From the NCBI GenBank assembly GCA_016209985.1, contig JACQVB010000121.1, positions 1 to 48,926 of the forward strand: a DNA stretch of 48,926 bases, in the 5' to 3' direction. The DNA comes from Gemmatimonadota bacterium (GTDB taxonomy: Bacteria; Gemmatimonadota; Gemmatimonadetes; Gemmatimonadales; GWC2-71-9). How positions within the stretch are numbered: position 1 is the first letter of the stretch; each line of letters starts with the position of its first letter. Made by a program: the position numbers and the translations under genes. The notes beneath the pieces are model-generated. The model was given only the letters and a program-made list of their open reading frames with translations, made no database searches and was not told where the DNA came from. Positions 31,815 to 39,494 of this stretch are shown piece by piece.

Positions 31815-33275
31815 TCACTCCTTCCCGCGTCCGCGCCGCTTGGGAGGACTCTCCGGAGTCGCCTCGACCGCCCCCTGAGCAAACACGGAAACCCCGCCGG
31901 ACTTGATAGCCATTCGCTGCCGACCGGTGACGTGGGCCGTGTTTCTCAGCTTGTACACTTCCAGGTAGCGCTGGCGATCCATGCCGTTTTCCGTCGAGGT
32001 CAGCAGAATGACGCCGTCGACGATGGTTTCTTCTACCCCCAACCGGCTGATCAACCCCGAGCCATACGGGACATCGGTCGCGAAGAACCCGACCGCACCA
32101 GCGTTTTGGACGATGGTGGCGAGCTGGAAGACCTTCTCCTGGGCGATGCGGGTGTCTTCCACCTTGTGGAGGAGCACCGACGCCGAGTCAATCGCCACCC
32201 GCCGGGCACCGGCGAGGTTCACCCGCTGCTGCATCATGAGCAGGTCGGCCTCGAGCATGATGTCCGGCTGGGGAATGTAGACGATCTCCACCATGCCGCG
32301 ATCGATTTCGCGGTCCAGGTCCCAACCCAGCCCGCGAGCGGTCGCCCCCAGTCGCTCCGGGGTCTCCTCGAATGCGAAGAGGATGCCCTTTTGGCCCGCC
32401 CGCGCCCCGCGATATAGGAATTCCAGGAGCAGCACCGTCTTGCCGGTTCCCGGGGCCCCGGACACCAGGACGCTGGAGCCATGCGGAATACCTTCACCCA
32501 GCAGCTGGTCCAGGCCGGCAATGCCGGTCGGAACCCGGGGAGCCTCGCGTCGCTGGCGATCGGCTTCGGCGCTGCGCCGGATGGTGACCCGGGGAGCGAA
32601 TGCCTCGATCCCGTTGGTGCCGATGGCGAACGGGTGCGCGTCTCTGCTGTGCGAGATGCCCCGCATCTTGTGAATCTGGAGGAACCGCTGCCATTCGCCC
32701 GACACTTCCCGGTACGACAGCGCCATCAAGCCGTCCACGATGGAAAAGAGCGGGTTGCTCTCGTAATCGGCGGGCGCGTACTCGCCGATCAGCAGACCGG
32801 TGACCTCCCACGCCATCAGGTTGACGGCGATCTGGTAGCCGAATTTCCGCATGTCGTCCTTGGACCTGGCGAGGTCATCGAACGTCTTGAAACTGTCCAC
32901 CACGACGATGGCCGGCTCGACCCGCTTCACGTGTTCCATCATCAGCTCGCTGGCTTGTCCCAACCCGTCCCCTCGCAGGATTCGACCCAGGTCGACCAGG
33001 TGAACGGCCGTCTCGATCTTGGCACGGTCGAAGAACGAGAATTGGCTGATGTAGAGCAGCGTCTTCGCCACCGGCTCGGTCAGGGTGCTGAAGTAGAGCA
33101 CGCGACTCGCCGCCGACGCGTTGTGAAAGCAGACCTGCTGCGCCAGGATGGTCTTGCCCGAGCCGGGCGGGCCTGCGACGACCGTGACCGCGCCCTTGGG
33201 TAGCCCTTCTCCCAGGATCACGTCGAGATTGCGGACGCCGGTCTTCCAACGCGGAATGCCGCCCTGGGCCGTCAT
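31815..33275 (-). CDS. two-domain KaiC-like ATPase
   Basis: RecA-fold protein of 486 aa with the double-domain architecture of circadian KaiC (519 aa in cyanobacteria). Domain I: Walker A GPPGSGKT (35-42), Walker B IVVVDS (122-127). Domain II: Walker A GAPGTGKT (273-280), catalytic Glu pair FEETPERL (303-304), Walker B VAIDS (360-364). In domain I the Glu pair position reads STLTEP, so its ATPase is probably weak. By hand alignment the KaiC phosphosites Ser431/Thr432 correspond to Glu416-Thr417 in GVEETIVDG. There is no kaiA or kaiB beside it. GGAGGAG precedes the ATG. Coupled to the genes on both sides, so it acts with them; hexamer formation is expected from the family. Confidence 0.9.
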   Translation of the reverse strand: MTAQGGIPRWKTGVRNLDVILGEGLPKGAVTVVAGPPGSGKTILAQQVCFHNASAASRVLYFSTLTEPVAKTLLYISQFSFFDRAKIETAVHLVDLGRILRGDGLGQASELMMEHVKRVEPAIVVVDSFKTFDDLARSKDDMRKFGYQIAVNLMAWEVTGLLIGEYAPADYESNPLFSIVDGLMALSYREVSGEWQRFLQIHKMRGISHSRDAHPFAIGTNGIEAFAPRVTIRRSAEADRQRREAPRVPTGIAGLDQLLGEGIPHGSSVLVSGAPGTGKTVLLLEFLYRGARAGQKGILFAFEETPERLGATARGLGWDLDREIDRGMVEIVYIPQPDIMLEADLLMMQQRVNLAGARRVAIDSASVLLHKVEDTRIAQEKVFQLATIVQNAGAVGFFATDVPYGSGLISRLGVEETIVDGVILLTSTENGMDRQRYLEVYKLRNTAHVTGRQRMAIKSGGVSVFAQGAVEATPESPPKRRGRGKE

Positions 33276-33754
33276 CGTTCTGCTCCTCCGCTTTCGCGGT
33301 TCTGGGTAGCCGGGGAGCGTTGCTGGGGCCGATCCCGGCCGGCGGCCAGATCCTCGAGCCTGACTTTCGCGAGCTCCTCGTGCAATGCTGGAGTGAGAAC
33401 CTCGGCGGTCAGATTGCCGATGACCGTGAGAAACTGGACCAGCGTCGCGCGCATTCCCTGGCGGAGCTGCTCTCCGTCTTCGGGTTTCACGCGCTGGCGG
33501 AGCTGGCGGAATTGAACTCCGGTACCGTCTTCCATCTGGAGCGCTGCCAGGAGGGGAAACTGATCCGACGCGTTGCGCAGGACGCGATCGACCACGGCGA
33601 ACAATGTGACGTCACCCAACGTAACGTGCGTGCGACGCCACAGGGTGTTGAACCCCTGCTCGAATGCTGCGACCACCAGCTCGGGCGCTGCGCCTTTCGG
33701 CACGCGCGCCATCCATGCATTTACCTGGGCGGCGTGCGCCGATTCGTCATGCAC
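33272..33754 (-). CDS. helical protein of unknown function in the KaiC-kinase operon
   Basis: The 160-aa product has a GTG start. It is probably mostly alpha-helical (AQVNAWMARVPKGAAPELVV, FEQGFNTLWRRTHVTLGDVT, then a long MRATLVQFLTVIGNLTAEVL helix) with a disordered Gln/Arg-rich tail. No Kai B-type thioredoxin fold or response-regulator motif is visible. Its stop overlaps the KaiC-like ATG (ATGA), making it first gene of a three-gene coupled operon. That position suggests an adaptor or sensor for the ATPase (inference). The 234-bp gap upstream is AT-richer and should hold the promoter. Confidence 0.7.
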   Translation of the reverse strand: MHDESAHAAQVNAWMARVPKGAAPELVVAAFEQGFNTLWRRTHVTLGDVTLFAVVDRVLRNASDQFPLLAALQMEDGTGVQFRQLRQRVKPEDGEQLRQGMRATLVQFLTVIGNLTAEVLTPALHEELAKVRLEDLAAGRDRPQQRSPATQNRESGGAER

Positions 33755-33988
33755 CTACTACGACGGCTGTATGCACCAAAACTCCCACCAGAGTGTTGCG
33801 GGAGGGGCCCGTCGCGTAGCGCCCGATCCGCATGAAATCCGCCGCCACCGTTCGAGTGCCAAGAACAGGTAGCGGCTCACTGATAAGTACTACCAAGCCA
33901 TAGGCGATCATGCAATTAGTAGACCAGACGCAACACGCTTCCCTGGCCCCCTCTCGCGGCCAGGCCCCTTCGTCGGCGAGTTGGAACA

Positions 33989-34255
33989 TCAACGGTCGGC
34001 GCCGCCGTCCTCCTCCGGTTCGGGCGCGCGGTCCATGCGCGTGGCCATCCGCATGAGAAGAACCCATGCCACTACCCCCGCAATCGCCCCGATCAGTGAG
34101 CCGGCCCCAAGCCAGGCGACTCCGCCAAGCCCCCGGGCGCTCCGCGCTCCGATCAGCGCGCCGATCCAGCCCCCCAAAAACGACGCTGCCCACGCCGCCA
34201 CCGGCGTGAGCAGCCATCCTGCGACCAGCCCAACCCGTCGGGCCGAAAAACGCAT
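33989..34255 (-). CDS. small two-span membrane protein
   Basis: The 88-aa product has two Gly/Ala-rich membrane segments (about 8-35 and 44-68), the first with GGWIGALIGARSARG glycine-zipper character. It ends in an acidic cytoplasmic tail (APEPEEDGGADR). Its start shares a base with the stop of the six-span protein upstream, so both are translated together. Function unknown. Confidence 0.68.
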   Translation of the reverse strand: MRFSARRVGLVAGWLLTPVAAWAASFLGGWIGALIGARSARGLGGVAWLGAGSLIGAIAGVVAWVLLMRMATRMDRAPEPEEDGGADR

Positions 34256-34872
34256 CAGCGCCGATTCAGCAGTGCCGCGACCGGAACCTGGATGATGGCC
34301 GAGATGCCGAAGGCGAGGGCGGCTACTGCCGCATGAAACGGCGCGAGGCCGGTGGCCGCGAGGACGCCGAAGATCACCACCGCCAGTCCGGCCGCTTGCA
34401 AGCCCAGCGCAGATACGTTCACGTCAGTGGTGGCGCGGGCGCGCGACGCGTAAACCAGGCCCCCCATCCACGCGAGAAACGTGGCACCCATCCACCACAC
34501 CGGGATATACCACCACCCGCTGCCCCCGCCGATGGCGTCCCAGGTCCAGCTATAGAGCGAAATCGGACGCAGAATCGCGATGTCGGCCACCGCGAAGACC
34601 ACGGCACCCAGAAACCCGGTGAGCGCGGTCCAGCCGATCCCATCGACGCTGCGCGGACGTATCGCATTGGCGGGCAGGAACATCGCCAACGCCCCACCGA
34701 CCAGCACCATGAGCGACTGGAAGATGACCTCGGAGCGCCCGCTGATCGATCGCGAGACGAGCGCGAAGATGACGACCGCGACAATGGTGACCATGCCGAG
34801 CGACACGCCGCCGGTGAGAATGGTACGGAGATCGCGGCGCTCGAGAGCATACGGTGAAGCGGTAGTGGACAT
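34255..34872 (-). CDS. six-span membrane protein of unknown function
   Basis: The 205-aa product has about six hydrophobic segments (20-42, 50-72, 80-102, 115-140, 155-175, 180-202). A Trp-rich loop (GGGSGWWYIPVWWMG) precedes span four. AGGGGAGT lies just before the ATG. No transporter or enzyme motif seen. Paired with the 88-aa protein; separated from coaX by an inverted tandem-repeat hairpin. Confidence 0.7.
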   Translation of the reverse strand: MSTTASPYALERRDLRTILTGGVSLGMVTIVAVVIFALVSRSISGRSEVIFQSLMVLVGGALAMFLPANAIRPRSVDGIGWTALTGFLGAVVFAVADIAILRPISLYSWTWDAIGGGSGWWYIPVWWMGATFLAWMGGLVYASRARATTDVNVSALGLQAAGLAVVIFGVLAATGLAPFHAAVAALAFGISAIIQVPVAALLNRR

Positions 34873-34906
34873 ACTCCCCTAATCGGGATAGTCGCGGTGA
34901 AAATAC

Positions 34907-35019
34907 AGTGAGAAGTAAGAAGTGAGAAGTGAGAAGTCGGGTATGCGAAAGTCCCGGAGCGCCGTCATTTCTTGCCCGGAGCAACTTCTCACTTCTCACT
35001 TCTCACTTCTCACTTCTCA
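34907..35019. repeat. inverted tandem-repeat hairpin (unit GTGAGAA)
   Basis: Left arm 34907-34937 is a run of GAGAAGT units at 7-bp period. Right arm 34984-35019 is five copies of the complement ACTTCTC. Thirty of 31 bases pair, with a 46-nt unpaired spacer. It lies between coaX (stop 35025) and the six-span gene (start 34872), on one strand, and so would form a long hairpin in a read-through transcript. Confidence 0.9.
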
Positions 35020-35024
35020 AACCG

Positions 35025-35804
35025 TCACCACTCTAGTCCAAGGTGCCCGGCCGCAATTCGCAGCCCAGTCAGCGTCAAGTGTGGCTCGGTCTTCTCGATC
35101 TCCTTCGACAGCGGCGCAATCAGTCCCGCCAACCCCCCGGTCGCGACGGTGAGCGGCGTGCCCCCACCCGGCCATTCGGCCTTGATGCGCCGCACGATGC
35201 CATCGGCGGCATCCACTGCACCGTAAAGGACCCCGGCTCGAATACACTCTTCGGTACGCCGGCCGATGACGCGCACGGGAGGCACGAGCTCGGTCGCGGG
35301 GAGCTTGGCGGTCCGCTTGATCAGATTCTCGGACGCGACCAGCAGGCCGGGAGCGATCACCCCGCCGATGAAGCGGCCATCCGCGGTGATGCAATCGAAC
35401 GTGGTGGCGGTGCCGAAGTCCACCACCACGGTGTCGCGGTGGTAAAGCGCCAGCGCAGCCAGGGTATTGACCACGCGATCCGCCCCCACCGTGAGCGGCT
35501 CTTCCACGTCGAGCTTGAGCGGCAGCTTGGACGAGGCGTCCACCACCAGGGGACGAACCCCGGTGGCCTGCCGAACGCCATCGGCGAGGGCTTCGGTGAC
35601 GCCGGGTGCCACCGATGCCTGTACTGCGGCCCGGATCTCGTTGGTCGAGTGGCCGCCATGCGCCAGGTGCGACGTCAGGGTGGCCGCCCACTCATCCGGC
35701 GTGCGGTTGGCGATCGTCGTCAGTCGCCAATGCGCGGCGAGGCGTTCACCGGCAAAGAGCCCGACGGTGATTTCGGTATTCCCGATATCCACCGTCAAAA
35801 GCAT
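35025..35804 (-). CDS. coaX: type III pantothenate kinase
   Basis: First enzyme of CoA synthesis from pantothenate (ATP + pantothenate to 4'-phosphopantothenate), 259 aa, the usual CoaX length. ASKHA-fold motifs: PHOSPHATE 1 MLLTVDIGNTEITVG, GADRVVN (about 107-113), the catalytic-Asp block VVVDFGTATTFDCI (about 127-140) and GGVIAPG. Start ATG 35804 lies 10 bases inside the birA gene, a standard CoA/biotin gene arrangement in many bacteria. The C-terminus ends about 5 bp before the hairpin at 35019. Confidence 0.96.
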   Translation of the reverse strand: MLLTVDIGNTEITVGLFAGERLAAHWRLTTIANRTPDEWAATLTSHLAHGGHSTNEIRAAVQASVAPGVTEALADGVRQATGVRPLVVDASSKLPLKLDVEEPLTVGADRVVNTLAALALYHRDTVVVDFGTATTFDCITADGRFIGGVIAPGLLVASENLIKRTAKLPATELVPPVRVIGRRTEECIRAGVLYGAVDAADGIVRRIKAEWPGGGTPLTVATGGLAGLIAPLSKEIEKTEPHLTLTGLRIAAGHLGLEW

Positions 35805-36535
35805 TCCACACCTCCGCCCACCACCCGCTGCACCCCCCGTCCGGTGTCTACCAGCAGGGCGCCCTGGGCATCGATGCCCCGGGCGAGTCCGTTGACCGGC
35901 CGTTTGACGCGCCGCCCGGCCAGCCAGTCCACCTGCTGGAAGGCCTCCCGCTCGGCGTCGGTCATCGTCGCCTCATCAGAGAGCAGATGCAGGCGCGGCA
36001 CGAGGGCCTCGAGCACCTCCACCCGGGTCGCCGCCGGCGCCACCTCGGCCAGCGCGATCGCCTCGCTCGCGATGGCGCCGGGCAGCGGACCCTGGACGTT
36101 GATCCCCACACCGACCGAAATCCACGCGAGCCGATCCGCAATCCAGCGGGCCTCGCACAGGACACCGGCCAGTTTGCGATCTTCGAGCAGTACGTCATTC
36201 GGCCACTTGAGCTGCACCGGCACGCCGATGTCTTCCAGCGCATCGGCAATCGCCAGCCCGACTCGGAGGGAGAGCACTCCGGTTTCCGTGACCCGCTCGG
36301 GACGGACCAGGTACCCCAGCCAAATGCCCCGCCCCCGCGGGCTATGCCACCGGCGGCCCTGGCGTCCCCGGCCGGCCACCTGCTCGTCGGCCAGCACCAC
36401 CGTGCCTGCGGGCGCGCCTTCCGCCGCCAGCTCGTGAATGATGTCCATCGTGCTGGTGACGCTGACCAGCGACAGGCAGCCGGGAGCGTGCAGGCGGGCG
36501 GCGAGGTCGGCCGGCTCGAGACCGTCGTAATTCAT
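35795..36535 (-). CDS. birA: biotin--[acetyl-CoA carboxylase] ligase, class I
   Basis: Attaches biotin to carboxyl-carrier protein. The 246-aa product lacks the N-terminal DNA-binding domain of class II BirA, so it is an enzyme only. Motifs: STMDIIHELA, the biotinyl-AMP loop GRGRQGRRWHSP (about 55-66), KWPNDVLLEDRKLAGVL (about 109-125) and GVGINVQ. The small C-terminal SH3-like domain follows about residue 195. The ATG overlaps the uppP stop (ATGA) and the end overlaps coaX. Confidence 0.95.
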   Translation of the reverse strand: MNYDGLEPADLAARLHAPGCLSLVSVTSTMDIIHELAAEGAPAGTVVLADEQVAGRGRQGRRWHSPRGRGIWLGYLVRPERVTETGVLSLRVGLAIADALEDIGVPVQLKWPNDVLLEDRKLAGVLCEARWIADRLAWISVGVGINVQGPLPGAIASEAIALAEVAPAATRVEVLEALVPRLHLLSDEATMTDAEREAFQQVDWLAGRRVKRPVNGLARGIDAQGALLVDTGRGVQRVVGGGVECF

Positions 36536-37323
36536 GAGGCCGACAGCCCCCAGACGATGGTCGCAATGCCGACCACCCAGCAATACGGCGCGAACCGGTA
36601 GAAGCTTCCCTTTCGCAGCAGCACGATCAGCCACCGGATGGCGAATACCCCGGAGATCATGGCGAGCAGAAAACTCAGCATTAGTGGCCCGGTCCCCACC
36701 GCGACCGCGTTGGTGGAAAGCTTGGGCAGCTCCAGGACCGCCGCGCCGGCGATGACCGGTATCGCCATCAGAAACGAGAACTCGCCGGCCAACACCGGAT
36801 CCAGCCCGGACCACATGCCGGCGGCGACCGTGAGGCCGGAGCGGGAGATCGCCGGCACGATCGCCACCGCCTGCCCGAAGCCGATCATCAGCGCGCCGGA
36901 CACCGATGGCGCGGTCGCTCCGGTCTGCTTGGTCCCCAGCCAGCGGGTACTCCAGAGAATGACGCCGGTGACCAGAAACTGGACGCCGTTGGCAACGAGC
37001 GAGTGAAAGCTGGTTTCGAAGTAGTCCTTGAAGAGAATGCCGATCACCCCGGCCGGAATGGTGGCCACCGCCAGCAACCCGAGATAGCGCCAAGTGCCGC
37101 GATTCCCCGCAACGGCGCCCTTCAGCAGGTCGATGATCCGGCGCCAATAGACGATGAAGACCGCGAGCAGCGTCGCCACATGCAGCGCGATTTCGACGAA
37201 CAGCCCCGGCATGCTGACGCCGACCAGCGCCTCGGCCAGGACCAGGTGCCCGGAGCTGGAGATCGGAAGAAACTCGGTGAGACCCTGCACCAGGCCGAGG
37301 ACCGTTCCTTGCCACCAGTTCAT
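36532..37323 (-). CDS. uppP: undecaprenyl-diphosphatase
   Basis: Inner-membrane enzyme of the UppP/BacA family that recycles undecaprenyl diphosphate to the monophosphate carrier for peptidoglycan. The 263-aa product has the two inverted-repeat motifs: LTEFLPISSSGHL (about 15-27, catalytic Glu and the Ser cluster) and IVPAISRSGLTV (about 153-164, catalytic Arg). Coupled by 4-base overlaps to bshA upstream and birA downstream. Confidence 0.97.
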   Translation of the reverse strand: MNWWQGTVLGLVQGLTEFLPISSSGHLVLAEALVGVSMPGLFVEIALHVATLLAVFIVYWRRIIDLLKGAVAGNRGTWRYLGLLAVATIPAGVIGILFKDYFETSFHSLVANGVQFLVTGVILWSTRWLGTKQTGATAPSVSGALMIGFGQAVAIVPAISRSGLTVAAGMWSGLDPVLAGEFSFLMAIPVIAGAAVLELPKLSTNAVAVGTGPLMLSFLLAMISGVFAIRWLIVLLRKGSFYRFAPYCWVVGIATIVWGLSAS

Positions 37324-38450
37324 GACTCGAGCACCCGGCGGTAGAGCTGTTCGTATTGGGGAACCACGCGATCGGCCGTGAACAACTCCGCGCGACGGAT
37401 CGCGGCCTCGCGAGCGGCGCGGCCGCGGGCGGGATCACAGAGCAGTTGCAGTGCGGCACTCGCCATGGTATCGACCGAGCCCACCGGAGCGAGCGCGCCG
37501 GTTTCCCCGTGCACCACCAGCTCGGGGATGCCGCCCACCCGGCTCGCGACGACCGGTACTCCGCACGCCATCGCTTCCAGGGCCGCAAGCCCGAACGATT
37601 CGGTCTCGCTGGGCAGGAGGAAAAGATCGGCCGCCCGGAGCAGGTCCGCGGTCGAGTCGAGCTTGCCGACGAAACGCACGTCCTTTTCCACTTTGAGCGT
37701 GCGCGCTTCCTCCTCGGCGTCTTGCCGGCCGGGGCCGTCTCCGATCAGCATCAGGACGGCAGGCACCTGGGCGCGCACTTTGGCGAAGATCCGCACCACG
37801 TCCACCACCCGCTTGACCTCACGGAAATTGGAAACGTGCACCAGGACCTTGGTGCTTTCGGGTGCGATGGCGCGCCGCTGCCCGGGCTGGGTGGCCGGGA
37901 AATACTCCGCTGGATTGATGAAGTTGGGGATTACGTCAATGGTGCAGCCGTCGCAACCGAAAGCTTTGTAGGTCTCGTCGCGCAGGTATTCCGATACCGC
38001 GGTGACCGCGTCTGAGCGCTCGATGGAGAACTTGGTGATGCTGAAGAACGAATGCTCCTGCCCCACCAGCGTGATGTCGGTCCCGTGCAGCGTGGTCACG
38101 ACCTTGAGGTCGCGCACGCCTTCCAGCATCTGCTTGGCGAGATAGGCTGTGGTCGCATGGGGAATCGCATAGTGCACGTGCATGAGGTCCAGCCGCTCGT
38201 GCAGCGCCACCTCGTGTTGCTTGGCGGCCAGTGCGAGGGTATACGGGAAGAACTTAAAGAGGGGATAATTGCCGCCGCTCACGTCGACTTCATGAAAGAA
38301 GACCCGCTCGCTGTACCCGCGAAGACGGAAGGGCGAGGCGTAGGAAATCATGTGCACCTCGTGTCCCCGCCGGCCCAGCTCCAGTCCCAGCTCGGTGGCG
38401 ACCGCACCCGAACCTCCGTAGGTCGGGTAGCAGGTAATCCCGATCCGCAT
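37320..38450 (-). CDS. bshA: N-acetyl-alpha-D-glucosaminyl L-malate synthase
   Basis: GT4-family glycosyltransferase, 376 aa, first step of bacillithiol synthesis (UDP-GlcNAc + L-malate). The opening MRIGITCYPTYGGSGAVATE is diagnostic of BshA, as are HVHYAIPHATTAYLAK and TTLHGTDITLVG. The C-terminal nucleotide-sugar site is LLPSETESFGLAALEAMACG (E-x7-E motif). bshB and bshC are not in the window. A GT4 enzyme of another specificity cannot be fully excluded, but the N-terminal signature is strong. It overlaps uppP by 4 bp; upstream lies the hairpin at 38478-38555. Confidence 0.9.
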   Translation of the reverse strand: MRIGITCYPTYGGSGAVATELGLELGRRGHEVHMISYASPFRLRGYSERVFFHEVDVSGGNYPLFKFFPYTLALAAKQHEVALHERLDLMHVHYAIPHATTAYLAKQMLEGVRDLKVVTTLHGTDITLVGQEHSFFSITKFSIERSDAVTAVSEYLRDETYKAFGCDGCTIDVIPNFINPAEYFPATQPGQRRAIAPESTKVLVHVSNFREVKRVVDVVRIFAKVRAQVPAVLMLIGDGPGRQDAEEEARTLKVEKDVRFVGKLDSTADLLRAADLFLLPSETESFGLAALEAMACGVPVVASRVGGIPELVVHGETGALAPVGSVDTMASAALQLLCDPARGRAAREAAIRRAELFTADRVVPQYEQLYRRVLES

Positions 38451-38477
38451 CCCTCCTCACCCCTTCCCGAAGAGCGC

Positions 38478-38555
38478 GGAGCGCGGAGCGCGGAACGTGG
38501 AGTGTCGCCATCCCAAAGACCAGCTCCGCACTCCACACTCCGCGCTCCGCGTTCC
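38478..38555. repeat. inverted tandem-repeat hairpin (unit GCGGAGC)
   Basis: Left arm 38478-38504 is built of GCGGAGC-like 7-bp units and pairs with right arm 38529-38555 (complementary GCTCCGC units) at 24 of 27 positions, with a 24-nt spacer. It sits between the miaA stop (38585) and the bshA start (38450), same strand. Same design as 34907-35019 but an unrelated unit. Confidence 0.88.
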
Positions 38556-38584
38556 TGGTACGGACCTCAAGTGCCGGAACGTCA

Positions 38585-39481
38585 TCACGTACCTCTGGTC
38601 TCCCACAAGTCCGCAATCCGCCGAGCCAGCACATCCGGCGGATCGTCCGCGTCTAAGGTAACCACCGGCGACCCCAGAAGCTGATGACGAAACCAGGTTT
38701 CCTGCCGTTTCACATAGCGGCGGGTAGCGGTGGCGATCGCTTCCGGCAAGTCCTCCCGTGAAATGTTCCCCTGCAAATGCCCGACCACCTCGCGATACCC
38801 CACCGCATCGAGACCGGGGGCGTTCTCCGGAACCCCGCGGCGGAGGACCTCTCGCACCTCGTCTATCAGGCCGGCCGCGAGCATGTGGTCCACCCGCTCC
38901 CGGATCCGCCGGTGCAGGACCACGCGGGGCAGCGTCAATCGCACATACCAGGGACGCATGACGCCCTGGGTGCGCGCATGGTGCTGCCACCAGGAGAGCG
39001 CTCGCCCGGTGAGCAGTGCCACTTCGATGGTCCGCGCCGCGCGCTGGCGCCCGCCCCCGGCATAGCGAGGATCGAGCCGGGTGGCCCACCGGCCGATACC
39101 CTCCATTTCCGCAGTCCATGCGCGCAGCCGGTCGCGGCGGTCGTGGTCCATTTCCGGTTCTTGAAAGAGGCCATCGGCGAGCGCGCGAACGTAGAAGCCG
39201 GTCCCACCGACCACGACCGGCCGGCGCTTCTCCGCCAGCGCGCCGATCCACCCCGCTGCATCGCGCGCGAACCGGCCGGCCGAGTACCGCTCGCCGGGCT
39301 CTAGCAGATCGAGGCCTAGGTGGGGAGCGATGCGCTGCTCCTCGCGCGTCGGCTTGGCGGTCCCGATATCGAGAGAGCGATAGACCTGTCGCGCATCGGC
39401 GGAGATCACCGTGATGGGCCAGAGGCGGCCCAGGCTGACGGCGACGGCGGTCTTGCCCACCCCGGTCGGCCCAACGATCAC
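38585..39481 (-). CDS. miaA: tRNA dimethylallyltransferase
   Basis: Transfers dimethylallyl from DMAPP to A37 of tRNAs reading UNN codons. Motifs: P-loop GPTGVGKT (about 4-11), DARQVYRSLDIGTAKPT (catalytic Asp and substrate channel), VVGGTGFYVRALADGL, and late GYREVVGHLQG and RYVKRQETWFR. The chosen start, GTG 39481, is 13 bp after the mutL stop and gives 298 aa. The frame is open to 39589, and ATT 39487 is another candidate. Follows mutL, the common mutL-miaA order. Confidence 0.95.
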   Translation of the reverse strand: MIVGPTGVGKTAVAVSLGRLWPITVISADARQVYRSLDIGTAKPTREEQRIAPHLGLDLLEPGERYSAGRFARDAAGWIGALAEKRRPVVVGGTGFYVRALADGLFQEPEMDHDRRDRLRAWTAEMEGIGRWATRLDPRYAGGGRQRAARTIEVALLTGRALSWWQHHARTQGVMRPWYVRLTLPRVVLHRRIRERVDHMLAAGLIDEVREVLRRGVPENAPGLDAVGYREVVGHLQGNISREDLPEAIATATRRYVKRQETWFRHQLLGSPVVTLDADDPPDVLARRIADLWETRGT

Positions 39482-39494
39482 CGGAATGACCGGC

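Noticed and set aside
33747-34217. 156-aa minus-strand frame
   Set aside because: Overlaps the better-supported 88-aa two-span gene in another frame and has no domain or start signal.
36538-37588. Upstream half of a 597-aa minus-strand frame running into birA
   Set aside because: This part is a shadow of uppP and bshA; birA starts at 36535 with an ATGA overlap.
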